Assembly: GCA_030847615.1 (NCBI GenBank)
Contig: JAUMIR010000001.1
Location: 440,130,687-440,194,686, forward strand
Source of the DNA: Gambelia wislizenii
Taxonomy: Eukaryota > Chordata > Lepidosauria > Squamata > Crotaphytidae
DNA length: 64,000 nt
Reading direction: 5' to 3'
Positions 1 through 9,882 of the stretch are shown here, piece by piece. The number at the start of each line of letters is the position of its first letter. Within the stretch, counting starts at the first letter, position 1. The notes beneath the pieces were generated by a model, which was given only the letters and a program-made list of their open reading frames with translations, was not told the DNA's origin and did no database searches. A program made the position numbers and the translations under genes.

Positions 1-358
1 ATTCAGCCCACAGGCCTCTGTTTTGGGATTTCTTCTTCATTGGAGGCATGTAGGCATTTATTATCGGCAAAGTGCAATGGTTAAATTGAATTAGCACTGC
101 CATGGCATGTGTTTTAAAAGTGGAAAGAGGCCTTGTTATGGCACGTAGAGTGGTGGGGACCAGGACGCCCAGGCCGCCTCTAGCTCTTCCATGCTTTCTC
201 CCTGGCTCTGCCGGAATTGAGAATGAGTGAAAGCCATATAGTAACAGATCCTTATTAGTCCATGTTTCCTGGATCAGTATAATGTCAAATTGGGTGAGGA
301 AGTCGTTAGGACAGGGATCTCTGTGGGCCGTCTGCCACCCAGCGATGTTCCAGGTCAT
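1..358 (-). CDS. LINE ORF2 N-terminus, apurinic-like endonuclease (runs off window)
   Basis: This is the open N-terminal end of a non-LTR retrotransposon ORF2, about 119 codons with no stop, cut by the window edge. I place the start at the ATG complementary to 356-358, because the next residues, TWNIAGW, form the usual start of an APE-type endonuclease. Other family landmarks are FDIILIQETW (metal-binding Glu in the QE pair), GRARGGLGVLV, and INAYMPP. The enzyme would nick the target DNA to prime reverse transcription. The start lies 30 nt after the ORF1 stop, so the two frames form a compact bicistronic unit. The motif spacing recalls the Vingi/Ingi or CR1/L2 side of the Jockey group, and Vingi-type elements are known from lizards. 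The clade is a guess; the LINE endonuclease identity is solid. Confidence 0.85.
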   Translation of the reverse strand, partial: MTWNIAGWQTAHRDPCPNDFLTQFDIILIQETWTNKDLLLYGFHSFSIPAEPGRKHGRARGGLGVLVPTTLRAITRPLSTFKTHAMAVLIQFNHCTLPIINAYMPPMKKKSQNRGLWAE

Positions 359-388
359 AAGGGTAACTTTGTGCTGGACTGTTGGAAG

Positions 389-1894
389 TCAGGCAGTCGC
401 ATTGCAGGCCACAGGCTGAATGGGTAATTCATCTGATGGCAGTTGGTTAGATGACTGGGTTGACTGTGGCTGTGTCCTCCTCTGTGGATGGAGGGGTAGT
501 GAATCATATTCCTGTTCTTCCTGCCCTACCTGTTCTGGAAGGGAGATTGGAAGAACCAATGAAGCATGGGAAGTGAAATGAGGATCGCAAGCAAGCAAGA
601 ATCCCATCTCTTTAGTGAGGGGGGAATTCTTTGGCTTAGGAGATGAGGTAGGTGGCAGTGAAGACTGTTTTCCCCTTGAGCTAGGTTTGCATAGGGATGT
701 TTGAGTCCCCTGGGGTTTAATTGTAGATGGGGGTGCATCTGCAGTATATTGCATTTGTGAAGGCGTGTTGGCTACAACTCGGGATTTCAAGGCTTCCTTG
801 ATTGTAAAGTCATCATTTTCACTTTCACTGTCATAAAAATCAGAAAAATGCACTGACAGTTTTCTGCGAGGGGGGGCTGATTTCAATGGGGCTGGATTGC
901 TGTTAGATTGACTCAGGATGGTATCTCTCATCAGCTGTATTGTGGGAGTGTGTTCCCAAATTTCTGTGAGTTTTTCTCTCAGTTTAATTACTTCTTGATT
1001 TATAGCCTGAACTTCTTCATTTAAGGTGTGTTTAGGTTCTCCCTCTTGGTGTGCAGAATTATTGCTTCTTTGTGTTATTGTTGCTGTTTTCCCTGTGATG
1101 AGGTCACGGACTATCTCATCCTTGAAAACTCTGTTAATTTCTATATAATGTGCATTCCACAGGAAATTTCCTTTCCGTAACAGCCTGTTAGGAATATTTG
1201 CCTGGCTAAAGGTCAGAAAAATTTGCTTAGTAGCTCTTGAGCTGGGTAAAAAGTGGCAGTCTATTAAATCAATTGTTCTGCTGTGCATGTTTAAAAGTTG
1301 GGAAAGATATCTCACAACAGACTTCTGTCTGTTCCACATGTGACTGTTGTGATGTATTTGCAACAGGAGCTGATTTTTCTGTAACACTCGGCTGTGATTA
1401 ACTGCATCCTGTGTCATGGCAGGGCACATTTCCTCCAAATCTGCTACATTTTTAACCCCCTGTGTACCATATGGGTTTTGCCTTTGAAAATCTTGTTGGG
1501 AAAGCTTATTTGTAATGTCGTCTAATCTTTGCAAAATAAGGATCAATGTCTCTATGGACAGTTTGCAGAAATCATAAAAGAGCTGAGCGCTGTTATTGTA
1601 GGGAATGATGCCAAGCTCTGGGAGTTTGACTTTGTTATCAGCTTGCTCTGTCCCATAATTTATATTTACACTTTGAGGAATTGAGGAGGCTGTTTTGTTT
1701 AGTTCAGGTGTCTGTGATGGCTTAAGGAATAAAGAAAGAGCTGTTGTTACAGATCTGTTACTCACGGGCTGTGTTGTTTCTGCCGCTGGGAAGAGTGAGT
1801 CAATCCTCATCTGTTTTTCTGCTTTGGAGGGTTCCTGATTGTCATTATTATTACAGGAGCTCATCCGATTTCTTTTCTTGCCTTTGGATGGCAT
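389..1894 (-). CDS. Intact LINE ORF1 protein, 501 aa
   Basis: This is the longest uninterrupted frame in the window. Its start MPSKGKKRNRMSS is basic. Residues 20-110 are polar and low in complexity. A globular middle (about 130-265) contains LQIHHNSHMWNRQKS, then IDLIDCHFLPSSR, KQIFLTFSQANIPNRLLRKG and HYIEINRVFKDE, an alternation that looks like an RRM-type RNA-binding fold. A likely coiled coil follows (about 287-313, VQAINQEVIKLREKLTEIW), then an acidic stretch DSESENDD and a Ser/Pro/Gln-rich tail. ORF1 proteins of LINEs bind the element RNA and form the RNP. It sits directly upstream of the endonuclease frame, which supports the assignment. No frameshift or stop in 501 codons suggests a young insertion. 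It has no obvious host-gene homology; the exact LINE clade is unresolved. Confidence 0.8.
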   Translation of the reverse strand: MPSKGKKRNRMSSCNNNDNQEPSKAEKQMRIDSLFPAAETTQPVSNRSVTTALSLFLKPSQTPELNKTASSIPQSVNINYGTEQADNKVKLPELGIIPYNNSAQLFYDFCKLSIETLILILQRLDDITNKLSQQDFQRQNPYGTQGVKNVADLEEMCPAMTQDAVNHSRVLQKNQLLLQIHHNSHMWNRQKSVVRYLSQLLNMHSRTIDLIDCHFLPSSRATKQIFLTFSQANIPNRLLRKGNFLWNAHYIEINRVFKDEIVRDLITGKTATITQRSNNSAHQEGEPKHTLNEEVQAINQEVIKLREKLTEIWEHTPTIQLMRDTILSQSNSNPAPLKSAPPRRKLSVHFSDFYDSESENDDFTIKEALKSRVVANTPSQMQYTADAPPSTIKPQGTQTSLCKPSSRGKQSSLPPTSSPKPKNSPLTKEMGFLLACDPHFTSHASLVLPISLPEQVGQEEQEYDSLPLHPQRRTQPQSTQSSNQLPSDELPIQPVACNATA

Positions 1895-2165
1895 TTTGGA
1901 GGTATATATAGGTGGTAATGCCAGATGTTAGTGGGAGGACAATTCAGAAGTTGTTAGTCCGTCGCCATCTTGCCCCTCCTCCCTGCACAGGAATAACCCA
2001 GCTGTGTGGATTCACAGAGAACACGAACAAGAAACTGGCTATGCAGATGGTGCCATCAGGAATGATTTGGCTTCCTGGACCATGGGATGCGGTTTCAGGG
2101 AGATGGGCTTCTAGCAAGGAATGGGTTGCACCTCTCAACAGTTGGCAGGAATGTTTTTTTTGCTA
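1895..2165 (-). other. Probable 5' leader of the LINE
   Basis: The sequence before the ORF1 ATG holds a TATATATA-like stretch near 1900-1910 and a GC-richer block further out (1955-2130). It is the expected place for an internal LINE promoter. The boundary with the DIRS relic to the right is not sharp; I place it where gag-like coding ends, around 2,170-2,230. Confidence 0.4.
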
Positions 2166-2229
2166 AGAGCCTTAAAGATCTGATCAGGAGAGCTTTAAAC
2201 TGACTTGTGTGGGGGAGGGACACAGTACT

Positions 2230-3760
2230 CTTGAAGGCTGGAGTTCATTGAGTACTATAGATAATAAGCCCAAATGTTATACAGAGAACAAGGCAAATAG
2301 CATAACCCAACAAGATGTCTTGGAGAGCTTATTGAGACCTTGGTGAGGTTTAGTATCTTCCTTAGGTAACAAGGAAAGCAGGTCCTTCAACCAGCAAATG
2401 GCCGCCCTGGCAAACAGCGAAGCTACTGCCATCATCTTAATAGCTAATTCAGATGCCTCATGCGCTCTGCATAAAAATAGGTCTACTCTCTTATCCTCAG
2501 GGCTTCTGAGGATCATCACCATCCCTGGGAAATAGGGACCTTGAAACCAAACCTGCTACAGGGGCATTGATGGGAAGCAGTTTCAGCTTGTCCATCACCT
2601 CAGGTGGTAGTGAATAAAGGGGTTTGACTACAGCAGGGGTCGTCCTAGCTGCCCCTGGATGTGTCCACTTCCCCTCCATAACTTGGGAAAACAGGGAAGG
2701 AGACCACCAGGTGATCCACTTTGGCCTTGGCTCTAATCTTTGGGACACCCCGCTCCCCAACTCTTTAGCAGAGACTGAATTTATGGACTGCAGCCCCAAG
2801 GTTATTTTCTGCTTTGCAGAAAAGCAGCATAGAAAAAAAATGAGGTGTCAGACAGGTAAGGGGACATCTGATCTTCTAGGAAACAGTCCTCATCCAAAGA
2901 TAATTTCCCCTCCTCCTTGGCAGAGGAGGTGGAAGAAGTGTCAGAATCTGATCCCTCCTTGACTGATGACACTGAGATGTGTCTAGATTTACACTTAACC
3001 TTCTGAGGAGGAACACTCTTCTCCTTTGAATGTAGGCCAAGCTCACCTCTTATACATGGCAAGAGGAAGATGAATGAAAAGAGCTGTGTTTCCTCTTTGA
3101 AAGGAGATCAGTCCCCTTATCGGATAAGTGTTCCTCAGCCAGCTCGCTCTTGCATAGCTACTTCTGGTTTTTGCACCTTTTTCATTTTCTCTGGGAGAGG
3201 CCTCTTGGTTGGGTGGCAGGAGAGCCAGCCAACAGCTCCCCCTCCCTTGGACTCACTGCAGCCACAGCATGTCTGGCAATGAGGGAGATCCACTCACACA
3301 ATTGTGGAGGGAGCTCTTTCCCATCTATAACAAGGGGAGGTAGGTAGAGGTAGTCTCCAGATTCACCCACAGGGCAAAGGCCATGCCCACCATTACTGGA
3401 ACCATCTCTGTGTGGTCTGTCCTGCCAAGTGGGACCATGTCATGCTCCTCTAGCTCCTGAATGGCCTAAGCATTCTGTGTTCCTTTCGTGCTTTGAAGAC
3501 AACTACTGAGTCCTTTTTGGAGGACAACTCAAAGCTGTGTCTGCTCACCATCCCACTGGGACTGGTCAAGTCTCCCTAAGGGTGGTGGAATTGCTGTAGA
3601 GCCCAAAACGGAGTGAGGCACAGTGAAAAAACACCAAAATATGCAAAGAAGCCACATGGAGCTAAAGCCCTGGTCTTTTACTTGAGCACAAGGCAGGACA
3701 GAACTAGAAAGGTAGGGCTGGCTCTCCAACTAGTGGTAGTGGATGATTTCACTGAGTTGT
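2230..3760 (-). pseudogene. DIRS retrotransposon gag relic (element F)
   Basis: Minus-strand reading in shifting frames gives a gag-type protein. In 5' to 3' order the pieces are PPLVIDGKELPPQLCEW (about 3,340-3,290), a Ser/Asp/Lys-rich linker, then LPINAPVAGLVSRSLFPRDG (about 2,530-2,590) followed by PEDKRVDLFLCRAHEASELA and SLFARAAICWLKDLLSLLP (about 2,350-2,500). The same order recurs in the gag of element G at 62-63.6 kb, so both belong to related DIRS lineages. Reverse transcriptase and recombinase are absent; the LINE lies where they would continue. At least two frame changes break it. Confidence 0.65.
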
Positions 3761-3849
3761 TGCCCTGCTTGTGAGGAGCTAGGGGTGGAGCCAGACTCAG
3801 CTTAAGGATTGCCTCCCCACACTGCTGGAAAATACGCTATCCAAAATGG

Positions 3850-4000
3850 TTATCCTTGGAGCAGTGCCTGTTCCTGAGCCACTGACTATTGGTCTCTGGC
3901 AATCTTTGCAAAAAAGAAAGAAACAACTGTACCTAATGGGCACAAATTTAGTGCTGGTCTCTGGCACATTGGAAACAAATCAATAAATTGATGGAAGCAC
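3850..4000. repeat. Dispersed repeat, partner of the copy at 43.5 kb
   Basis: This stretch and 43,517-43,690 share the landmarks TTTGTGCTGGTC or a close variant, CTCTGGCA/CCCTGG, and AATGGGCACAAAT in the same neighbourhood. It is a short interspersed non-coding repeat, probably a MITE derived from a DNA transposon. I cannot name the family. Confidence 0.4.
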
Positions 4001-4002
4001 TG

Positions 4003-4100
4003 CTTTAGATGTTTTGGACTTCAACCCCAGCATTCTTGAGCAATGACCATAATGACTAGGACTTTTTGAAGTTTGAAGTCTAAAACATCTAGACAACGAG
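4003..4100. repeat. Short palindromic repeat (MITE-like)
   Basis: The ends TAGATGTTTTGGACTTCAA and TTGAAGTCTAAAACATCTA are near-perfect inverted copies about 60 bp apart. That is the form of a small non-autonomous DNA transposon. Confidence 0.5.
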
Positions 4101-4202
4101 AGATTGAGAACCACTATATTAAGTTACTATGATCAGAGTTGTCTTATATGTTCTCTTTGACGGTATTTACACCCAGAGACGAAGGATGTAATTCTCTATA
4201 TA

Positions 4203-4268
4203 TCTGACATAGAATCATAGAACTTTAGAGCTGGAAGAGACCATAAGGGCCATCCAGTCCAACCCCTT
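4203..4268 (-). repeat. CR1 LINE 3' tail
   Basis: Read on the minus strand, this matches the last bases of the CR1 3' UTR seen whole at 18.9 kb: GGGGTTGGACTGGATGGCCC, then the strongly conserved TCTCTTCCAGCTCTA region and an ATTCTATG end. Only about 65 bp remain. Confidence 0.75.
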
Positions 4269-4269
4269 G

Positions 4270-5220
4270 CCACGCAGGAAATTATGATCAAATTGAGAAT
4301 GCAGGACAGTATGACCAGTAGGGAATTAGGCTTTACTTTACATAAAATCTAAGAGAAGATATTGTCCTACATTTAATTTTAAGATTCTTTTAGGCACTTT
4401 GGTTCATTTTTAATGTAGCCAATGAGAGTGCAAACTTGAAGGCTAGTGAGAAAGCGTGGCTTCATAATCAAACCATTTTCCTGCTAAGATCCCATGCTAT
4501 TTTTCTGCTAAGGTTCCCTCCTCCTCCCAATTTATATTCCTCACTACCATAATGGAAATACCCAAACCACCTTGGGAGGAGGGACATTTTCATCAGAAAA
4601 AAAAATGTGAAAGGGACAGGGGTTAACTGGCTCTTCTCCACGTTCAAAATGTAGCCACAGAGGCTATACTGTATAAAGCAAACAAATCTTCAAAGATTCA
4701 TGGAACTATACTTAAATCTGTTCAAGGGTAGTGTTGCTTTAAGAATATCCAGTGGCACACTGTGCCTTCTTTCTGAAGAAGCTCTCTCAAGCTTTCAGTG
4801 TGGCAGTAATTATTAAACAGAAAATTTTCCTATACAGAGACACTTTCCAAGTAATGATATAGATTTGTTCCTTTGGGTGGGCTTAAAGTGTACAGAAACC
4901 TAAACTGTTAAATGACCATGATGCATAAAACAGACTACATTTTCAATAAAAGTATGCATTATATAGTATTTTGAAACCTATTAGAATTCTTACCTGTCAA
5001 TCCTTTATTCATATTTAACACGTATTTATATTTGACATGGTTAACATGACAAATGTGTGCATTACAAATGAATTCTGATCAAAACAAATCATATAGGAGA
5101 AGTCATAGTATTTGCAATACACACATTTAACTTTTGCCAGTTTGAAAAGCTTTTGCATCATATTTCTAAAGAGTATTAGATAAATACAAAGTTTAAATAT
5201 TTCTTCATGATTTTACTTAC
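4270..5220. other. RALGAPA1 intron, no recognised feature
   Basis: AT-rich intronic DNA downstream of the exon at 5.2-5.3 kb. The next RALGAPA1 exon expected on the minus strand is not found here or anywhere to the left, so it lies beyond the window. I see no further repeat or gene in this stretch. Confidence 0.5.
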
Positions 5221-5331
5221 TTGAATAATTTTTAATGGTGAATCAGCTTGGTATATTTGTAGTCTATCTACATAATGAATCAGCATATTAAGCATATTAC
5301 AAGCAACATGTGCAACTGTTTTATTTGGAAA
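5221..5331 (-). CDS. RALGAPA1: RALGAPA1 exon K (most 3' exon in window)
   Basis: This exon is 111 nt, exactly 37 codons, phase 0 at both ends. It reads [20 protein letters not shown] and then [16 protein letters not shown]. This is the helical repeat segment that follows the [14 protein letters not shown] exon in vertebrate RALGAPA1. The acceptor has a long T tract (TTTTTTTTACAG on the minus strand) and the donor is CAA|GTAAGT. The upstream intron is about 37 kb, far longer than the other introns in this window, and is filled with retrotransposons. Confidence 0.93.
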
Positions 5332-5591
5332 CTGTAAAAAAAAAATCACAGAAAAGATTATAAATAATTTGACCTCAATATTAGGATATACTATGTGACA
5401 TATAAGCATCTCACTGATGTTACACAGTCAAAAGAAAATGAGACACTCAAAGAGAAAGCAGTCCCTTGAGAACAGAGAAATAAATCTTGTTTTCTAGTTC
5501 TTGAGCAGCTTTAAATCTGAAATTGATGACATCATTTGCAGCTAAGTCCTAAATAGAGAGAAATCCAAGTATACAGAAGTATAGTTAACAA

Positions 5592-5750
5592 TTTATTTAT
5601 TTATTTAGGATTTATATCCCGCTCTCCAGCCACAAAGGCTCCCAGAGCAGCTTACAAATTGTTTAAGCAATAGCAATTTACACATCTACACTGCATTAAG
5701 TGGTTTTGTTAGCTAATTCCCTCCATAGGCTGGGTACTCAATCATTAACA
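5592..5750 (-). repeat. tRNA-derived SINE, 3' part
   Basis: On the minus strand this is the 3' body of the SINE that is complete at 14.65 and 36.66 kb. Landmarks are GAGTACCCAGCCTATGG, AATGCAGTGTAGATGTGTAAA, TTGTAAGCTGCTCTGGGAGC and GGGATATAAATCC ending in TAAATAAATAAA. The tRNA-like head is missing or decayed. Confidence 0.7.
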
Positions 5751-6034
5751 AACATGGATTGTAAACAAAAAACACACAATGCTCTAAAGGTTTACACTAC
5801 ATGATAAAAACATATTTGGATGAAAATGTCACATTTGCATTTGCAGCACCACGATTTCTGCATCCACCAAAACCTCAGGTTCTATGCTCCTGGATTAGTG
5901 TAAATCACAGACTCAAAAAATCTGAGTAAATATGAAATCCCCAAACATTTAAAAGATAAAAGATACTGTAAATAAGAAAAAAAATAGCAATAAATTAGTA
6001 AAAATTGCCTAAGTATTTTTTTCAAACATGCAAT

Positions 6035-7870
6035 ACAATGGAAGACACAACTGCCCTACAAGACATGACTGCAGTACCAGTTTTGACAGCAGCACCATTC
6101 TGCAATCATGGGAACTGCTGTCAAGTTAGAACACAGCTGAAGGAATTAGAAGATGACTATGGTAATCCACTCCTAAATGTCTTTACCTTGAAAATGCTAC
6201 AATGTGACAATCCAAAATCAAAGAAGAAATAGTGCTGGAAGATGAGACTCCCAGGTTGGAAGATAATGAACAAGCTACTGGAGAATAGCAGTGTAAGTAT
6301 TGCTATATCTAGGAATGAACTGGATTCAAGCAGAAAGGATATTCACCTTGACTAGCTGGCAAGGCAGGATTTTAAAAACTGGTCTGAGAGAGAGGAGAGT
6401 CAATGTTATCAACAGAAATAGCACTTTGGACTTTGTCTTAAACAGCTGGCATGAGGGGAAAACTCATGAGTATGTTGTTCAGGCAGTCATCGAGATAAAG
6501 GAACATTTTCAATTAGGTAATTACACAGTTTACTCTGGAAATGACAATCCAAGAAGAAATGGAGCAGCATTAATAGAGAGGCGAGATATAGCAAAAACAG
6601 TCAGGGGATGCAGTGTTTCAAAGTCTGACTGAATAATATCAGTAAGACTACATGGAAAACCTATCATTAGAACCATAATCCAAGTTTATGCTCCCATCAT
6701 AGAGGTAGATGAGAAAGAAATCAAAAGATTCTGTGCAGGCATCAGAAGGAAATTGATCACATACCAGAACAGGACATGTTGGTGATCATAGGTGACTGCA
6801 ATACAAAAGTAGGAGATAGCAGAATCAAATATTGCAGGTAGATTTGGATTAGGACCAGGAAATGAAGCAAATGGGTGACTTTATTGAACTGGGTGACCTT
6901 TGGTAAGTCATACTCTCTCAGCCTCAGAGGAAAGACCAAACCTTCTCTGAACAATATCATAGTAAGAAAACCCAATGATAGATTCGCCTTAGGGTTACCA
7001 TACATTTGTAAAGGCAGACAACAACAACAGCAAATACACAAATCAAAAAGACTATATAATTGGAAGCAGGAGACGGAGAAGCTCCATTCTCTCCGCATAA
7101 AAAAGAGTAGGAGCCTAGTGACACAACTCATGGAATGCTAATCTCCACAATTACTTTAAAGCTAAAAAAGGACACTAAGTCCATCATCATGCCAAAATAC
7201 AACCTGAAGAATATCCCCGTAGAATTTAAAGGCCATGGAAAGAACAGAGTTGCATTATAAGCTTAATTGAGAGGGAACCAAAAGAACTCTGGGCTGAAAC
7301 CTGGGTCATTGTCAGGGAAAAATGCAACCCCCCAAGTCCACTGTTGGTAGCAAACAAGAAAGAAAGGGCTTACTGAATAACAGATGAAACGATTCAAATG
7401 TTTCAAGACAGACAGGAAGCAAAAATAAAAGGTGACAGAATCCTGAATGTTTAGAGATTTGTGCAAAGTGACAAAGAGGACTTTTGTAAGAACCAGCCCA
7501 CAAAAATAGAATACAACAAAAAAGGCAGATGGAGAAACCTCATCCACAAGATCTGAGAAATTAATGGGATATTCATACCAAGAGCAGGGATGCTATATGC
7601 CCAATGGGAAACACAACATGCAATCAGGACAAAGTAGAGATGATGGAAGCAATACACTGAGGAACTATATAAAAGAAATGAATGAAACAATTAGCAGAAG
7701 TATGGACAATGGCTCCATGGTACACTACATAATAAAATAATCCTTGCTACTGCACATATAACAAAAGGAATCTCCTCTGAGTTTTGAACCCAGGGAAACT
7801 GACTTTTGGAAGGCAGGTTGCTTTCACACATCAACACTAAGTGACCACTGTAAAGATCAGAAAGACCAGT
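6035..7870 (+). pseudogene. BovB/RTE LINE, decayed copy 1
   Basis: The 5' leader segment GATGAGACTCCCAGGTTGGAAG (near 6,240) precedes a fragmented APE endonuclease domain. It reads GKTHEYVVQAVIEIKEHF, YTVYSGNDNPRRNGAA, then in another frame GKPIIRTIIQVYAPIIEVDE and VIIGDCNTKVGD, the typical RTE order. Downstream bases (7,040-7,300) fit the end of the endonuclease. Stops and frame shifts are frequent, and a SINE is inserted at about 6,865-7,045. No reverse transcriptase is legible. The related copy at 13.7 kb shares the stretch around GGCATGAGG with this one. BovB is abundant in squamates, which supports the host assignment. Confidence 0.75.
6865..7045 (+). repeat. Sauria-type SINE tail inserted in BovB copy 1
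   Basis: The segment runs from ACTGGGTGACCTTTGGTAAG through CTCTCTCAGCCTCAGAGG, AAAACCCAATGATAGATTCG and CCTTAGGGTTACCATA to an AACAACAACA tail. This is the plus-strand body and BovB-like tail of the Sauria SINE; the tRNA head is absent. It interrupts the endonuclease part of the BovB copy, so it inserted later. Confidence 0.7.
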
Positions 7871-7879
7871 ACACCCCTT

Positions 7880-8065
7880 TGAAAAGGTAATGTGGCAAGA
7901 TATATGATTTGCATCTTTCTAGATCCTGTTACATTCTATCCCACTCCCCAAACTGTATAAATATGTTTATACCCGAGGCCTTAATACCACTTGGTATTGC
8001 ACCTGAAGAAGTGTGTTTATATCCATGAAAGTTCGTGCTAAAATAAAATAAATTTAGTCTTAAAG
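7880..8065 (+). repeat. Interspersed repeat with conserved TGAAGAAGTGTG tail
   Basis: The tail CACCTGAAGAAGTGTGTT, then ATGAAAGTTCGTGCTAAAATAA and TTAGTCTTAAAGGTGCC is a motif seen widely in sauropsid repeats. I recognise the signature but cannot name the family. Confidence 0.45.
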
Positions 8066-8529
8066 GTGCCGCCACATTTTTTTCTGCCCCTCCCTTCCAC
8101 CTTTTTAATGCTGCAAGAGATTAACACAGTAGCAACTTTGAATTTTTTTAAAAGTGAAGCTGATAAATGCTCTCAAAGGACGTGTGAGAAACAAATCACC
8201 AACAAATGGCATACCATTTCAAGCTATGGAGATGGAATCCATTCCAATTCTAACAAAAAATTCTGCAAATTTTTGGAAATTTGTGTGGAAAACAAGATAA
8301 TGTTCCACAGACTGGAAATGAGAGATTGGTACTTATTATGAATTCTTGGGTGGCAGGAAGAGCAATCCACATGCTCTTGGGTTATTCCACACATGCCATC
8401 TGACTAGGCAGCAGACCAAGATTCTTTTTCTGTTATGTCTATTGACTTCCTTCCCTTCTCTGTTAGTTTTACTCTAAAGCCTTATCTAACAACATAATCC
8501 TTAATTATTTTTGTGTAGCCACAAACAGA
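8066..8529. other. Intronic DNA, possible DIRS terminal trace
   Basis: No gene. Around 8,360-8,425 the sequence AGCAATCCACATGCTCTTGGG followed by TTATTCCACACATGCCATC resembles the outer part of DIRS termini and has a weak reverse-complement partner near 1,980-2,015. Nothing else stands out. Confidence 0.3.
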
Positions 8530-8635
8530 ACATTGTTTACCGTGAAGGTCCCTTTTCAGCAGCCATGGGGAGGGAGTCCTTTAGACTGGGTTTAGCTCCT
8601 CCTCCAGCTCCAGACAGGCAGGGCAATAACTAATA
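8530..8635 (-). repeat. 3' inverted terminus of DIRS element A
   Basis: It starts near ACATTGTTTACCGTGAAGG, which is the outer extension, and continues CCTTTTCAGCAGCCATGGGG and AGGGAGTCCTTTAGACTGGG. The same terminal sequence opens element G at 61.96 kb on the plus strand, as expected for inverted termini of one family. It pairs with the internal complementary region at 8,748-8,845. Confidence 0.75.
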
Positions 8636-8639
8636 GAAG

Positions 8640-9124
8640 AGTAGCACTAGCATCCAGGGAGGAGAGCCAAGCCAGCCTTTCGCAGAGATGACATACCAAG
8701 CTCCAGCCCCAAAAAGAAAAATTATCAACAAGACCACCAAAAAACAACCCATGGCTGCTGAAAAGGAACCTTTACGGAAAGTATCAATGTTCCGTTTTCC
8801 AGCAGTGTGGGGAGATAGTCCTTTAGATTGGGACCTACCAAAGCAGTCCCTCCTAGGGTGGGGAAATCCTGAACAAAGTCCACTATACCACTTGCTGCAG
8901 GACCTGGCGACCAAGGCTGCATCCGCTGAAGCAAACTTATCAATATGGTAATATCTAATGAAAGATGAGGGGGAAGACCATGTAGCGGTCTTACAGATCT
9001 CACCCAAAGATACTGATATAGAAAGTGCAGTATACATAGTTGCAGTCGGAGTGGAATGAGCCTGAATCCCTCCAGGGACAGTCAAAGAACTATGTACATA
9101 CGCCACTTCAATACAGAGACGCAA
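8640..9124 (-). pseudogene. Tyrosine recombinase C-terminus, DIRS A
   Basis: The catalytic half of a DIRS tyrosine recombinase, with the block GEICKTATWSSPSSFIRYYH aligned to the equivalent block in element B. Tyr in FIRYY is the likely nucleophile. The upstream box reads AHSTPTATM where HxxR is expected, so the second catalytic Arg is Pro. The 3' end of the frame runs into the internal complementary region (8,748-8,845). Confidence 0.75.
8748..8845. repeat. Internal complementary region of DIRS A
   Basis: Its first half, CCATGGCTGCTGAAAAGGAACC, is the reverse complement of the 3' terminus at about 8,530-8,570. Its second half, CCGTTTTCCAGCAGTGTGGGG and AGTCCTTTAGATTGGG, is a same-strand match to the terminal sequence. 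That is the circle-junction complement that DIRS elements use to close their cDNA. Confidence 0.75.
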
Positions 9125-9261
9125 CCATGCACCATGGAAGAGAGAGAAACCTTTTAAACTCTTAGACGATTCAGTAAAGAAACAAAAAGAGAATCAGATT
9201 TCCTGAACTCCTTAGTGCTATCCAACTAAAACTTCAGTGCCCTCCACACCTCCAACCGATG

Positions 9262-9326
9262 CCAATTTATTATTATTTATTATTATTTTTTATTTATTAT
9301 TATTTTTATTTATTATTATTTTTTAA
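9262..9326. repeat. AT-rich simple repeat (TTATTATTTA-type)
   Basis: About 65 bp of imperfect TTATT/TATTATTTT units inside the recombinase region of element A. Confidence 0.9.
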
Positions 9327-9599
9327 CATCTGAGAGACTGGGACAAAAAGAAGGTAGGATCAGCTCCTGGGCCCTATGAAAAAACAAATTAACTGGGAGA
9401 CACGATGTGCAGTGGTAATGGCCACCAAAAAGACTAGCTTATAAATCAGAAATTTCAGATCTACAGATCATAACGGTTCAGAAGGAGCCTTGACAAGAAC
9501 TTGCAAACTATATTTAAAGTTCATGAAGGAAAGTGATGCACAGTAGATGGTTTCAAAAGAATAACTCCATTAAAAAAACTGCGAATATGAGGATGACAT

Positions 9600-9830
9600 G
9601 TGAAGACTTATCTTGAGTCTTCCTTTCAGAATAGACCCCAAGACTTATTTCGGGTCTTTCTTTTAGAGGATACCTTTCAGAATAGACCCCAAGGCAGACA
9701 CATGTCTCTTTAGAGTGTTGGCACCAAGACCCTTATTAAGCTCTGATCATAAGAAGTACTGTTCGAAGCCCCTTGAGGGCAGAGACTGTACTGTTCGAAG
9801 CCCCTTGAGGGCAGAGTCTTTTGGATCCAC
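9600..9830. repeat. Local tandem duplications in DIRS A
   Basis: Two short duplications lie side by side. TTTCAGAATAGACCCCAAG occurs at about 9,625 and 9,668. The block CTGTTCGAAGCCCCTTGAGG with GCAGAG occurs twice, near 9,761 and 9,790, separated by a few bases. Confidence 0.85.
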
Positions 9831-9882
9831 ACCAATGACAAAATGCCCTCCAAGTTGACTCCTACAAACGAATAGTAGAAGG

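Noticed and set aside
389..1894. Host single-exon gene of 501 aa
   Set aside because: It abuts an APE endonuclease frame in the same orientation 30 nt downstream, which is a LINE arrangement.
3070..3347. Small secreted protein on the plus strand
   Set aside because: It is antisense to the DIRS F gag.
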